From contig CAJGCZ010000001.1 in NCBI GenBank assembly GCA_904501975.1, forward strand, positions 62,001 to 126,000: DNA of 64,000 nucleotides. Direction: 5' to 3'. A program made the translations under genes and the position numbers. Below, in pieces: positions 31,896 to 41,048 of this stretch. Positions within the stretch are counted from its first letter, which is position 1; each line of letters starts with the position of its first letter. The notes under the pieces were generated by a model. The model was not told where the DNA came from. It ran no database searches and worked only from the letters and a program-made list of their open reading frames with translations. Source of the DNA: an uncultured Akkermansia sp. GTDB lineage: Bacteria; Verrucomicrobiota; Verrucomicrobiia; Verrucomicrobiales; Akkermansiaceae.

Positions 31896-33080
31896 ATGAA
31901 CATCTCCTTAACATTTCACGCGCACCAGCCTAACCGACTGACGCCGTATGATTTCTTCAAAATCGGAGAACATGCTTTCTACGAAGATGACGAACTGAAC
32001 GGTCGCGTACTCAGCGAAGTTGCTGAGCGCTGCTACCTTCCCGCCAACAAGCTCATGAAGCAAATCATTGAGCTGTCGGATGGCAAATTCAAGTTTGCAT
32101 TGGCCATTTCCGGCGTGATTCTTGAGCAGGCGAAATACCATCGCCCTGACCTCATTGAATCCTTTAAGGAACTGGCAGAAACAGGATGTGTGGAGTTCTT
32201 GGCCATGCCGTATTATGCCTCCCTGGCCTCCCTGCACTCCACCGGCGAGTTTGCCGAGCAGGTAAACGAACACATGGATTTGATTGAAGAGCTCTTCGGC
32301 CAGCGTCCTACGGTTCTGTGGAATACCGGCATGCTGTACTCCAATGCCATTGCCGCACAAGCCTATGATATGGGCTTTGAGGGTATTATGGCCGATGGCA
32401 ACAGCCGCATGATGTCGAATCGCCACACGAATGATTTGCAGTGCGCACCGCTCATTGCCAAAACAAAAACCATCATTCGCAATCGCCACCTTTCCAACGA
32501 CTTGGCCAATCGCCGTGTAGACCCGAGCTGGAGCGAGTACCCGCTCTCTCCCTACACTTTTGCTGAATGGCTGGGGCAACAGGAGGGCCAAGTAGTCAAT
32601 ATTTCTCTCGACTACGAAACCTTGGGCGAGCGACAGCCCGATACAACAGGTGTATTCGAGTTCTGGCGCACCATGATTATGGCAGCTTTGTTCAATGGTA
32701 ATACCTTTGTAACCCCGGGTGAGGCAGTGAGAATCTTCCCCTCCACCGGCACGATTGATTGCCCGGCTCCGGTCAGTTGCTCCACCTTCGGCACAACAAC
32801 CCATTGGGATGGCAACGTGATGCAGAAAGAAGCTCTCAAGAAAATTTATGCGCTTGAGACACCGGTGAAGGACAGCGAAGACCGAGACATGATTCACGTA
32901 TGGCGTAAGCTGCAAAGTGCGGACCATTTCCACTACATGGAAAAGAGCAACGGCTTTACTCCCTACCCCTCACCGTACGATGCTTACATCTACTACATGA
33001 ACGCATTGGCGGATTTGCAAGTGCGAGTCAAACGCGAGGCCGAACTTATCCATTTGGCTAAGAAAATGACCATCGCCTAA
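31896..33080 (+). CDS. GH57 family glycoside hydrolase (alpha-amylase type)
   Basis: 394 residues. GH57 conserved regions are visible: region 1 FHAHQPNRL (His-Gln-Pro, near residue 7), region 2 GCVEFLAMPYYASLASL, region 3 PTVLWNTGMLYSNAIA (the nucleophile position, family WNxE, reads WNTG here) and region 4 ISLDYETLGERQP (Asp-Tyr-Glu-Thr, a catalytic Asp candidate). The enzyme would trim or branch the glucan made by the preceding glycosyltransferase. Start 31896 is chosen because an earlier in-frame codon at 31866 overlaps the glycosyltransferase gene. No signal peptide. Confidence 0.85.
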   Translation: MNISLTFHAHQPNRLTPYDFFKIGEHAFYEDDELNGRVLSEVAERCYLPANKLMKQIIELSDGKFKFALAISGVILEQAKYHRPDLIESFKELAETGCVEFLAMPYYASLASLHSTGEFAEQVNEHMDLIEELFGQRPTVLWNTGMLYSNAIAAQAYDMGFEGIMADGNSRMMSNRHTNDLQCAPLIAKTKTIIRNRHLSNDLANRRVDPSWSEYPLSPYTFAEWLGQQEGQVVNISLDYETLGERQPDTTGVFEFWRTMIMAALFNGNTFVTPGEAVRIFPSTGTIDCPAPVSCSTFGTTTHWDGNVMQKEALKKIYALETPVKDSEDRDMIHVWRKLQSADHFHYMEKSNGFTPYPSPYDAYIYYMNALADLQVRVKREAELIHLAKKMTIA

Positions 33081-33101
33081 AGCTAAAAATAATTTCCGAC
33101 A

Positions 33102-33133
33102 AACGGCCTGAAAGTGAAAACTTTCAGGCCGTT
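33102..33133. terminator. 14-bp hairpin after GH57 gene
   Basis: A perfect stem (AACGGCCTGAAAGT 33102-33115 with 33120-33133) and a GAAA loop. The T-tract is poor, but the stem is strong and lies 22 nt after the stop. Confidence 0.65.
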
Positions 33134-33186
33134 GACATTAGAGAAAAAATCTAACGATTCTATTTTGCATTGTGTAAATATTTGGC

Positions 33187-33214
33187 TTGATTGTAGAGCA
33201 TATTCGGGTATAAT
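33187..33214 (+). promoter_or_regulatory. murC-murB promoter
   Basis: -35 TTGATT (33187-33192), 16-bp spacer, perfect -10 TATAAT (33209-33214), 12 nt before the ATG at 33227; leader about 5 nt. A TTAGA-N7-TCTAA palindrome lies upstream at 33138-33154. Confidence 0.7.
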
Positions 33215-33226
33215 ACCGCTTAGGTT

Positions 33227-35527
33227 ATGATTGAACAGTTACGCAAACGGCTTCTGGATCGGGAACATCCCGTACGCATTCATTTGATTGGTGTTGCAGG
33301 CTCCGGCATGAGTGGCTTGGCCCGCATGTTGCTTGAAATGGGCCACCGCGTGAGCGGCTGCGACCGCGTAACAAGTACCGAAACGGAAAAACTGCAACAG
33401 GCAGGACTCGTTTTCTCTTGCCCCCACAGCGCAGAATCCGTACAGGATGCAGAGGTTATTATCTACTCCAGCGCTATCCGCGAGGAAAATGTTGCTTTGG
33501 CCGCGGCCAGAAAGAACGGCAGCCTTTGCTTGCGCCGTGCAGAATGCCTTGCCGCCATTCTCAACAACAAGAAAGGCGTTGTCGTAGCAGGCACGCACGG
33601 CAAAACCACCACCTCCGCTATGTCTGCCCACTTACTGCGCGAGGGGCGTATGCGTCCCTGCCACTACGTGGGCGCTGAGATTCCCGTTTTAGGTGCGAAT
33701 GCTCACTGGACAGAAGATAGCGAATACCTTGTAGCCGAGGGCGATGAAAGCGACGGCACATTGGTCAACTACATTCCCGAGCACAGCATTATACTCAATA
33801 TTGAAGCTGAGCACTTGGACTTCTACCGCGATTTGGATCACATTAAATCTGTCTTCCATCGTCTTTGCCGCCAAACGAGAGGCAAGCTTATTTACTGCAA
33901 GAATGACGCCGGCGCACACGATGTGTGCTCTCAATACCCCAACACCATTTCATACGGCTGGCAGGATGCAGATTACACCGCAACAGACATGACTGTGAAA
34001 CGCGGTCGCACGCTTTACACTATCAATTATAAAGGCGAGCCGCTGGGTCGCGTTGAGCTTGGCATTCCCGGCAGACACAATGTATTGAACTCCCTCGCAG
34101 CAACAGCTCTTGCCTTGGAGCTTGGATGCGACTTTGACAGCATTACCCGAGGCTTAGTAAGCTTTGCAGGCGCACGCCGTCGTTTTGAAACCAAGTACCT
34201 CTCCAAGCATTTCCGCATTGTAGACGACTACGGCCACCACCCCACAGAAATTGCAGCCACACTGCAAACAGCCCAGAGTCTGAAGCCGGAGCGCCTCATC
34301 GTTCTCTTCCAGCCGCACCGCTACACACGCACCCAGCTCTTGCGCGATGACTTTGGCAAGGTGCTGCAGAATGTGGATAAGCTGTACGTGGCAGATGTGT
34401 ACCCGGCCAGTGAGTTGCCTATCCCCGGCATCAGCGGGCAGACCATCGTCGACGCCGTTTTGGAAAACGGCCCCGTCGATGCAACCTTCCTTCCCGACTT
34501 ATCCATGGCTCATCATGTGGTCGGCAACACGCTGCGCCCCGGCGATATGTTTATTACACTGGGTGCCGGTAACGTGCACGAGGCCGGTGCTAAAATCGCC
34601 GCAGATTTGCGTATCGTTGCCGAAATGCAACAGGAATGTGGCGAAGAGATGACGGTGAGACTCTATGAACCCATGAGCAAGCACACAACCATGGGCGTAG
34701 GAGGACAGGCTCAGTACTGGGTTGAACCGACAACCTTCGTACAGATGCAAGCTGTGGTCAACTTCTTTAAGGATCGCAATATTCCCGTGCATGTTGTAGG
34801 CCGCGGCTCAAACATGATTGTGCGAGACGGCGGTATTCGCGGAGCTGTTATTCACCCCTGCTCCGGCGAATTCGACAAGATCGAGCTGCAAGGCCGCAAC
34901 ATTGTTGCCGGCGCCGGTGTCAAGCTGAAGAAGCTGGCCGCCTTTGCTGCACAGCACGGCATTGCCGGCTTTGAGTGGATGGACGGTATTCCCGGCTATG
35001 TAGGCGGCAGCCTGCGCATGAATGCCGGTGCCTGCGGCGGCGACATGTGGGATGTGTTCCGCTCCGCTGTTGCGCTCAACGAAGACGGCGATATCATTGA
35101 ATTTGAAAAAGAGAACATGAAGGGTGCTATCTATCGCCGCATCCCCGAGTTTGAACACAACATGGTCATGCAGGCTACATTCTGTGGCACGCCTGATGAC
35201 GCCCAAGCCATCGGCGCCCGCATGGATGAAAGCCGTGCCCACCGCAAGGCAACACAACCCATTGCCCAGAGTGCCGGATGCACCTTCGTTAACCCGGAAG
35301 GGATTCCTGCCGGCAAGTTGATTGATGAAATGGGGCTCAAGGGCTTCAAGATGGGTGGTGCTATGGTTTCCGATGTGCACGCCAACTTCATTGTGAATAC
35401 CGGCAATGCAAAGGCTACGGATATCACAGAACTTATCGATTATATTCGCAACAAAGCTAAAACGGAACGCGGCATTACCCTGCGCACGGAAGTACAGGTT
35501 GTAGGCGACCGCGAACCTCAGTTCTAA
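33227..35527 (+). CDS. murC/murB: MurC-MurB fusion: UDP-MurNAc--L-alanine ligase / UDP-N-acetylenolpyruvoylglucosamine reductase
   Basis: 766 residues carrying two consecutive cytoplasmic steps of peptidoglycan precursor synthesis. Residues 1 to about 470 are MurC: GVAGSGMSGLA (uridine site, 22-32), the ATP P-loop GTHGKTTTS (122-130), IVDDYGHHPTEI and LFQPHRYTRT. MurB starts near 475: HTTMGVGGQ, VVGRGSNMIVRDGG (FAD), DGIPGYVGGSLRMNAGACGG and SAGCTFVNPEGIPAGKLID, with Cys at the proton-donor position usually held by Ser. There is no frameshift between the parts. Such fusions are reported from Verrucomicrobiota relatives. ddl follows after 19 nt. Confidence 0.95.
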   Translation: MIEQLRKRLLDREHPVRIHLIGVAGSGMSGLARMLLEMGHRVSGCDRVTSTETEKLQQAGLVFSCPHSAESVQDAEVIIYSSAIREENVALAAARKNGSLCLRRAECLAAILNNKKGVVVAGTHGKTTTSAMSAHLLREGRMRPCHYVGAEIPVLGANAHWTEDSEYLVAEGDESDGTLVNYIPEHSIILNIEAEHLDFYRDLDHIKSVFHRLCRQTRGKLIYCKNDAGAHDVCSQYPNTISYGWQDADYTATDMTVKRGRTLYTINYKGEPLGRVELGIPGRHNVLNSLAATALALELGCDFDSITRGLVSFAGARRRFETKYLSKHFRIVDDYGHHPTEIAATLQTAQSLKPERLIVLFQPHRYTRTQLLRDDFGKVLQNVDKLYVADVYPASELPIPGISGQTIVDAVLENGPVDATFLPDLSMAHHVVGNTLRPGDMFITLGAGNVHEAGAKIAADLRIVAEMQQECGEEMTVRLYEPMSKHTTMGVGGQAQYWVEPTTFVQMQAVVNFFKDRNIPVHVVGRGSNMIVRDGGIRGAVIHPCSGEFDKIELQGRNIVAGAGVKLKKLAAFAAQHGIAGFEWMDGIPGYVGGSLRMNAGACGGDMWDVFRSAVALNEDGDIIEFEKENMKGAIYRRIPEFEHNMVMQATFCGTPDDAQAIGARMDESRAHRKATQPIAQSAGCTFVNPEGIPAGKLIDEMGLKGFKMGGAMVSDVHANFIVNTGNAKATDITELIDYIRNKAKTERGITLRTEVQVVGDREPQF

Positions 35528-35546
35528 TCTATTCTTATTTTCCCAC

Positions 35547-36470
35547 ATGAAAGCACTTACCAAAGATACAGCCATCGCTCTGCTGATGGGTGGCCCCGGT
35601 TCTGAGCGCGAGGTTTCTCTCGTTTCCGGCAACGCCGTATTGGAAGCACTCAAAAACGAAGGATTCACCAACGTAACGCCTGTTATCGTTGATAGCGTAC
35701 GCCCCGCAATCCCTGAGGGCACCGAGTTGTGTTACAACATGATTCACGGCACCTATGGCGAGGATGGCGGCTTGCAATCCTACTTGGAAGAACTTGGTAT
35801 TCCTTACACGGGTGCCGGCTCCGTCACCAGCCGTAATTGTTTCGACAAGATTCTCACCAAAAAAGCCTTTTTTGCAGCCGGTGTGCCCACCCCGGCAGAT
35901 GAAATCATCCGCTCCGGACAAATGCCCACCATTGGTGTTCCCTGTGTGATTAAGCCCCCGTGCGAGGGTTCTTCCGTGGGTGTCAGCATCGTAAAAACGG
36001 AGGAAGAACTGCCCGCTGCCGTGGCGGAGGCTGCCAAATACGGCACCGACCTTTTGGTGGAAGAATACATCAACGGCAAAGAACTTACTGTAGCTATCTT
36101 CAACGGCACAGCGTTGCCGGTCATTCATATCGCCCCACGCGAGGGGTTCTATGACTTTGCTAACAAGTATCCCTCTCTTTCCGGCGGTGTAGGTTCTGAT
36201 TATATTTGCCCCGCAGACATCACAGAGGAAGAAACGAAAGCAGTGCAAGAAGCCGCTCTTGCTGCTTACAAGGCACTGAATGTAGAAGTCTATGGTCGTG
36301 TAGACGTGCTCCTTACTGAAGACGGAAAGCCCTATGTGCTGGAAATTAACACGATTCCCGGCATGACCAGCGCCTCTCTCTTCCCCAAGGCTGCCGCTGC
36401 CGTTGGCATCAGCTTCGGCGAGCTTTGCACCCGCATTGCAGAAATTTCACTCAATCAGCCCCGAGGTTAA
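35547..36470 (+). CDS. ddl: D-alanine--D-alanine ligase
   Basis: 307 residues of the ATP-grasp fold. GGPGSEREVSLVSGNAV is the N-terminal glycine-rich loop (residues 12-28), IHGTYGEDGGLQSYLEE the substrate loop, PCVIKPPCEGSSVGVS the ATP-binding Lys and serine loop, and YVLEINTIPGMTSASLFP the metal-binding Glu/Asn plus omega region. It makes the D-Ala-D-Ala dipeptide for peptidoglycan. It sits between murC-murB and the FtsQ-like gene, as in the division/cell wall cluster of many bacteria. Confidence 0.95.
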   Translation: MKALTKDTAIALLMGGPGSEREVSLVSGNAVLEALKNEGFTNVTPVIVDSVRPAIPEGTELCYNMIHGTYGEDGGLQSYLEELGIPYTGAGSVTSRNCFDKILTKKAFFAAGVPTPADEIIRSGQMPTIGVPCVIKPPCEGSSVGVSIVKTEEELPAAVAEAAKYGTDLLVEEYINGKELTVAIFNGTALPVIHIAPREGFYDFANKYPSLSGGVGSDYICPADITEEETKAVQEAALAAYKALNVEVYGRVDVLLTEDGKPYVLEINTIPGMTSASLFPKAAAAVGISFGELCTRIAEISLNQPRG

Positions 36471-36488
36471 CCTGCATTTTCGCGCATC

Positions 36489-37391
36489 ATGCCCAACGAG
36501 CACGAAAAATACAACGCGTTTTATAACCAAAAGAAAGCAAACGAATTTGAAAAGCGTCTCTCCTTTGGGGAGAAGCTTTTCAGTTTTCTTTCCTTTCTGC
36601 GCGGTGCCCGTCGCATCACTCGCTGGGCATGCGTGAGCCTTGTGCTCGCCATTGTATACATAGTAACGCACTCCCTCTTTGTATACCTTTGCGACACATA
36701 TTCTCACCAAGACCGCAGCATTGCATACAGCTCGCAATACGGCATTCTGACCAAACACCAGGTTATTGACATACTTGGGATTAATACCAATACTAACTTT
36801 TCTGCACTACCTCTTGGCGCGTTGCAAAGCAAGTTGAATCATCACCCTGCCATTCGCAAGGCCTCCATCAACATTGCAAACGGTGGTGTCTTATCTATTC
36901 AGGTAGAGGAGCACGTGCCTTTGCTCTTTATTGAAATGGCAGATAAAGCCATCACCGGCAAAAGTGCACGTTACTGCTTAAGCCCGGAGAGAATCATATT
37001 TGCCTACGACCCCATCATTCACACACGTTTCAATCAATTGCCTACTTGGTTGCTCCGAGCAGCAGATGTGAAAGATTTTTCTCCCGGACATGAGATAGCT
37101 GAGGAAAAGTGCGCCCCCATCATTGAATTGGCAAGAGCAGCAAACGCCTATTCAGACAGAACGGAGTTGCCCTCCATTCTCACCATTGAGCGGCCTACAG
37201 AGCACGCGTTACAATGGCGTCTTATCTTCCGTCTGGAAACCGGCACTACGGTTGAAATGAGCACATTGCACAATATTCCCGATCAACTCGAACGCCTTGT
37301 AAAAGTACTCAACCATGCTCGGGGTATCAATAAAAAAGTCATCAGCACCTGCGTGGCTCCCGAGAAATATGTGCCTGCGGTATTGGAATAA
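36489..37391 (+). CDS. ftsQ: FtsQ/DivIB-like cell division protein with POTRA domain
   Basis: 300 residues: a basic cytoplasmic N-terminus, one transmembrane helix (about 46-67, ACVSLVLAIVYIVTHSLFVYL), then a periplasmic POTRA-like segment (ILTKHQVIDILGINTNTNFSAL ... LQSKLNHHPAIRKASINIANGGVLSIQVEEHVPLLF in two parts) and a beta domain. Primary sequence similarity to FtsQ is low, but the helix-POTRA order, length and position after murC-murB and ddl support the call. It would link FtsB/FtsL to the divisome. Confidence 0.75.
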   Translation: MPNEHEKYNAFYNQKKANEFEKRLSFGEKLFSFLSFLRGARRITRWACVSLVLAIVYIVTHSLFVYLCDTYSHQDRSIAYSSQYGILTKHQVIDILGINTNTNFSALPLGALQSKLNHHPAIRKASINIANGGVLSIQVEEHVPLLFIEMADKAITGKSARYCLSPERIIFAYDPIIHTRFNQLPTWLLRAADVKDFSPGHEIAEEKCAPIIELARAANAYSDRTELPSILTIERPTEHALQWRLIFRLETGTTVEMSTLHNIPDQLERLVKVLNHARGINKKVISTCVAPEKYVPAVLE

Positions 37392-37444
37392 TTGCTCTTT
37401 CTCTTCTAATCTCGGCATACAGAATAATATTGTTTTTATTTTCC

Positions 37445-37473
37445 TTGACAAAGATAGTCAATACTTCTAAAAT
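37445..37473 (+). promoter_or_regulatory. nusA-infB promoter
   Basis: Perfect -35 TTGACA (37445-37450), 17-bp spacer, -10 TAAAAT (37468-37473). It lies downstream of ftsQ and about 30 nt upstream of a terminator hairpin, so the initial transcript passes through that hairpin. Confidence 0.8.
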
Positions 37474-37508
37474 AAATGCCGACAAGGTTCCGGTCTGTTC
37501 ATAGATTG

Positions 37509-37536
37509 GAGCGGGTCTATGACCCGCTCTTTTTTT
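37509..37536 (+). terminator. Intrinsic terminator in the nusA leader
   Basis: A perfect 9-bp GC-rich stem (GAGCGGGTC 37509-37517 with GACCCGCTC 37521-37529), a 3-nt loop and a 7-T tract. It can end transcripts from murC-ftsQ, but it also lies between the nusA promoter and the nusA start (42 nt further), so it may attenuate nusA. Confidence 0.92.
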
Positions 37537-37577
37537 GTAGCAGGCGTAATATCAAAACTCATCAATAACATAATACA

Positions 37578-38864
37578 ATGGCCGCAACAGACATTTCCGC
37601 TCTGATCGATTTCTACGTACGTGAGAAAGACCTCACGCGCGAGCGTGTTATCCAGGCACTTGAGGCTTCCTTCCTCACTGCTTATGCCAAAATGGTACCG
37701 GGTGCAGAACGCATCCATAACATTAAAGCCGTAGTTTATCCTCAGAAGAACGCCGTTAAAATTAAGGCTGTAATGGAGGTTGTGGAGGATGAGGATTTTT
37801 CTGATCCTTTCAATGAAATGAAGCTTAGCGATGCCGCAGCTCTCTATGCAGCTAAGGGCAAGACCATCTCTGTAGGTGATACGGTTACCGTAAACATCAC
37901 CCCGCAGGATTTCGGTCGTATTGCCGTACAAACTGCACGCCAGACCATGCAGCAGCGCATTCGCAAAGCCGAGCAGGAAATGCTTGCCGAGGCCTTCAGC
38001 GACCGCATCGGTGAAGTAGTAACCGGCACCGTTCGCCGCTACGACAAAGGCGACGTCATTGTTGAGGTTGACAAGTTTGAGGGTATTGTTCCCTCCCGCC
38101 AGCGCATCCCCAAGGAGGACTACACGCCCGGCGACAAGCTTCGTTTCTATGTTGTTGAAGTGCGTGACGGAGCCCGTGGTCACGAGCTGATTCTTTCCCG
38201 CAGTCATCCGAATCTGGTACGCCGTCTGTTCGAGAACGAAGTCATTGAGATTTCTGACGGCACCGTGGAAATCGTTTCCATCGTGCGCGAGCCCGGCTAC
38301 CGCACCAAGTTGGTAGTACGCAGTGAAGACCCGAACGTGGACCCCATCGGCGCCTGTGTAGGCATGCGTGGTGCTCGCGTTAAGAATGTTGTCAACGAGC
38401 TCAACCACGAGAAGATTGACATTCTTGAGTACACAGAAGACAAGGCCGCCATGGTGTTGGAATCACTGGCTCCGATTGAGCCGGTGAAGGTAGATGTAGA
38501 CAATAACGCTCGCGTTGTTTCCGTATACGTTGCCGATGACAAGACCGCCGCTAAGGCAAAGGGCAGCAAGGGTAAGAACGTACGCCTCACAGCTCGCCTT
38601 ATTTCTACCCCCAGCGACCGTTGGGATGTGCGTGTAGAAGCCTACGACAGAATGACCCAAACCAAGACCATTGCCTCTGAGGGAGCTAATGAGCTTGTTT
38701 CCGTCCTCGGTATCGATGCCTACTTGGCAGAGCAAATGATTGCCAACGGCTTCACCACCGTTCAAGGTATCGCCAGCTATGTTCAGCCTGAGGACTTGGT
38801 AGATGCTCTCGGCATCAGCGAAGATCAAGCCTTTGCTATCGTGGATAAGGCTAAGAACGCATAA
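37578..38864 (+). CDS. nusA: Transcription termination/antitermination factor NusA
   Basis: 428 residues. The order is N-terminal RNA polymerase-binding domain (1 to about 130, including ITPQDFGRIAVQTARQTMQQ), S1 domain (about 138-200, GEVVTGTVRRYDKGDVIVEV), KH1/KH2 (about 205-345, with VDPIGACVGMRGARVKNVVNEL) and a C-terminal helix-hairpin-helix region with GIASYVQPEDLVDALGIS. A Lys-rich linker (KAKGSKGKN) is unusual. It modulates pausing, termination and rRNA antitermination. First gene of nusA-infB-rbfA. Its own leader carries an intrinsic terminator, a possible autoregulatory device. Confidence 0.95.
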   Translation: MAATDISALIDFYVREKDLTRERVIQALEASFLTAYAKMVPGAERIHNIKAVVYPQKNAVKIKAVMEVVEDEDFSDPFNEMKLSDAAALYAAKGKTISVGDTVTVNITPQDFGRIAVQTARQTMQQRIRKAEQEMLAEAFSDRIGEVVTGTVRRYDKGDVIVEVDKFEGIVPSRQRIPKEDYTPGDKLRFYVVEVRDGARGHELILSRSHPNLVRRLFENEVIEISDGTVEIVSIVREPGYRTKLVVRSEDPNVDPIGACVGMRGARVKNVVNELNHEKIDILEYTEDKAAMVLESLAPIEPVKVDVDNNARVVSVYVADDKTAAKAKGSKGKNVRLTARLISTPSDRWDVRVEAYDRMTQTKTIASEGANELVSVLGIDAYLAEQMIANGFTTVQGIASYVQPEDLVDALGISEDQAFAIVDKAKNA

Positions 38865-38905
38865 GCAGCGAATCAGATACATACTGAATTTAATCATTTT
38901 ACAAC

Positions 38906-41044
38906 ATGGCAAATCCTGAACAGAAAAAGCCGCAAGTACTGGATCTCCTTGGAGGCTCCAAGAAGAAAAAGGCACAGAGCGAGGCTCCGCAGCAAAGCGC
39001 AGCACCGGCTCCTAAGCAGTCCGGCGCCCAGAATCGCAAGCCGGCCCCTGCTCCTGCCAAAAAAGACGCTTTAGATTTGCTCTCTCCGCACAAGAAGCAG
39101 AGAGACAACAAAAAGCCTGCCGAAGCTGCACCGCAGAAGCAACAACAGCAACCGAAGCCGGCAGCACAAGCTCCTGCCCGTAAGGAGCAGCCTGCCAAAG
39201 CTCAGGAAAACAAACCCGCTCCTGCTAAGCCCCAGCAGCCTGCTGAGGCTCCTGCCGGTGGCACCATCAACGTGAAGGCCCCCATCACGGTAGCAGAACT
39301 TGCCACTCACATGGGCGTGAAGCCTTTCCGCTTGATTGCTGAGCTGCTTCCTATGGGTGTGTTTGCCAACCCCGGTACCACACTTGACAAAGACCAAGTA
39401 GCAGCCCTTTGCGAGAAGCACGGTTTCAGCTACGAGCGTGTGAAGCGCGAAAAAGGTGCAGGCGTGAAGGCTCCCGTCGAAGTGATTCAGGAGCCCGAGG
39501 CTGTTGCTATCGAGAAAGAGCCCGAGGATGCCCTGAAGGTGCGCACCCCCATCATCACAGTCATGGGACACGTTGACCACGGCAAGACCTCCCTGCTCGA
39601 CTACATCCGCCGCGCTAAGGTAGTAGCCGGAGAAGCCGGTGGCATTACTCAGCACATTGGTGCCTACTCCGTACAGCACAATGAAAATATCCTCACCTTC
39701 ATTGATACCCCCGGCCACGCCATTTTCACCGAGATGCGTGCTCGCGGTGCAGACGTAACGGACATCGTGGTATTGGTGGTAGCCGCTAACGATGGTATTA
39801 TGCCCCAGACGAAGGAAGCCATCATGCACGCTAAAGCTGCCGGCAAGACCATCATTGTTGCCGTTAACAAGTGCGATCTTCCTACCGCCGACCCCATCCG
39901 CGTGCGTACGCAGTTGATGGAGCACGACCTGATGCCGACCGACTTTGGTGGTGAAATTGAGTGTGTAGACATCTCTGCCCACACAGGTGCCGGTATTGAT
40001 GATTTGCTCGACCTCCTTTGCTTGCAAGCTGAGGTGCTGGAGCTCAAGGCCAACCCCCGCGCCAACTGTCGCGCCTCCATCATCGAGGCTCGTATCGAGC
40101 AAGGCAAAGGCAGCTCTGCCACAGTTATCGTACAAAGTGGTACGCTCAAGGTCGGCATGCCCTTCATCTGCGGTCCCTATGCCGGTAAGGTTAAGACACT
40201 CTTCAACGACCAAGGCAAGGCCATCAAGAAGGTAACACCCGGTATGCCTGCCGAAGTTTCCGGTTTCTTGCAGACTCCGAACGTGGGTGACGAGCTTGTG
40301 GAAATGGAAAACGAACGCGCCGCCCGCCGCTTGGCAGATGAGCGACAGGAAGAGCTTCGCCAGCAGCGTTTGGCTGCGCCCAAGCGCTCCCGCATGGAAG
40401 AAATCCTTGCCATGATGGGCGACGGCTCCCAGAAGGCTGTACTCAAGATTTACCTCAAGGGTGACGTACAAGGCTCTGTAGAGGCCATTAAGAAAGCCAT
40501 CATGGACATCAAGAGCGACAAGGTGGAATGCCAATTCATCGGCGCCTCTGCAGGCCCGATTTCTGAAAGCGACATTCTTCTTGCCTCCTCCTCCGATGCT
40601 GTTGTGCTCGGCTTCAACGTGAAGGTTGAAAGCAATGCCGTTAAGGCCGTGAAGCGCGAGGGTGTGCAGGTGAAGATTTACTCCATTGTGTATGAGCTTA
40701 TCGACCAGGTGAAAGACGCCATGCTTGGCTTGCTTGAGCCTGAGACCCGTGAAACCGTGCTGGGCCATGCCGAGATTCGCCAGGTATTCAAGCTCAACAA
40801 GGGCAAAGCAGCAGGTTCCTTTGTTAAGGACGGTAAGATGCTTCGCTCTGCAGAAGCTCGCGTGCTGCGCGACGGTCAGGTTGTGTTCGACGGTCGTATG
40901 TCCACCCTGCGTCGATTCCAGGACGAAGTGGAGGAAGTCAAGAGCGGCTTAGAGTGCGGTATTCGCTTGGCTGATTACAACGATTACGAAGAGGGCGACA
41001 TCATCGAATGCTACTCTCTTGAGAAGATTAAGCAGACTCTCTGA
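38906..41044 (+). CDS. infB: Translation initiation factor IF-2
   Basis: 712 residues. A low-complexity Lys/Pro/Ala/Gln-rich N-terminus (1 to about 115) precedes the IF-2N helix (ITVAELATHMGVKPFRLIAE). The G domain has G1 GHVDHGKTS, G3 DTPGHAIF, G4 NKCD and G5 SAHTGAG, then domains II-IV ending in the fMet-tRNA-binding C2 region (LECGIRLADYNDYEEGDIIE). IF-2 brings fMet-tRNA to the 30S subunit and promotes subunit joining. It is 41 nt behind nusA and 4 nt before rbfA. With so many predicted leaderless mRNAs, IF-2 activity is of special interest here. Confidence 0.96.
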   Translation: MANPEQKKPQVLDLLGGSKKKKAQSEAPQQSAAPAPKQSGAQNRKPAPAPAKKDALDLLSPHKKQRDNKKPAEAAPQKQQQQPKPAAQAPARKEQPAKAQENKPAPAKPQQPAEAPAGGTINVKAPITVAELATHMGVKPFRLIAELLPMGVFANPGTTLDKDQVAALCEKHGFSYERVKREKGAGVKAPVEVIQEPEAVAIEKEPEDALKVRTPIITVMGHVDHGKTSLLDYIRRAKVVAGEAGGITQHIGAYSVQHNENILTFIDTPGHAIFTEMRARGADVTDIVVLVVAANDGIMPQTKEAIMHAKAAGKTIIVAVNKCDLPTADPIRVRTQLMEHDLMPTDFGGEIECVDISAHTGAGIDDLLDLLCLQAEVLELKANPRANCRASIIEARIEQGKGSSATVIVQSGTLKVGMPFICGPYAGKVKTLFNDQGKAIKKVTPGMPAEVSGFLQTPNVGDELVEMENERAARRLADERQEELRQQRLAAPKRSRMEEILAMMGDGSQKAVLKIYLKGDVQGSVEAIKKAIMDIKSDKVECQFIGASAGPISESDILLASSSDAVVLGFNVKVESNAVKAVKREGVQVKIYSIVYELIDQVKDAMLGLLEPETRETVLGHAEIRQVFKLNKGKAAGSFVKDGKMLRSAEARVLRDGQVVFDGRMSTLRRFQDEVEEVKSGLECGIRLADYNDYEEGDIIECYSLEKIKQTL

Positions 41045-41048
41045 TTTC

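Noticed and set aside
39071..40768. Long open frame (565 codons) on the minus strand opposite infB
   Set aside because: It lies entirely antisense to infB, has a composition dictated by the infB codons, and no promoter or recognisable domain.
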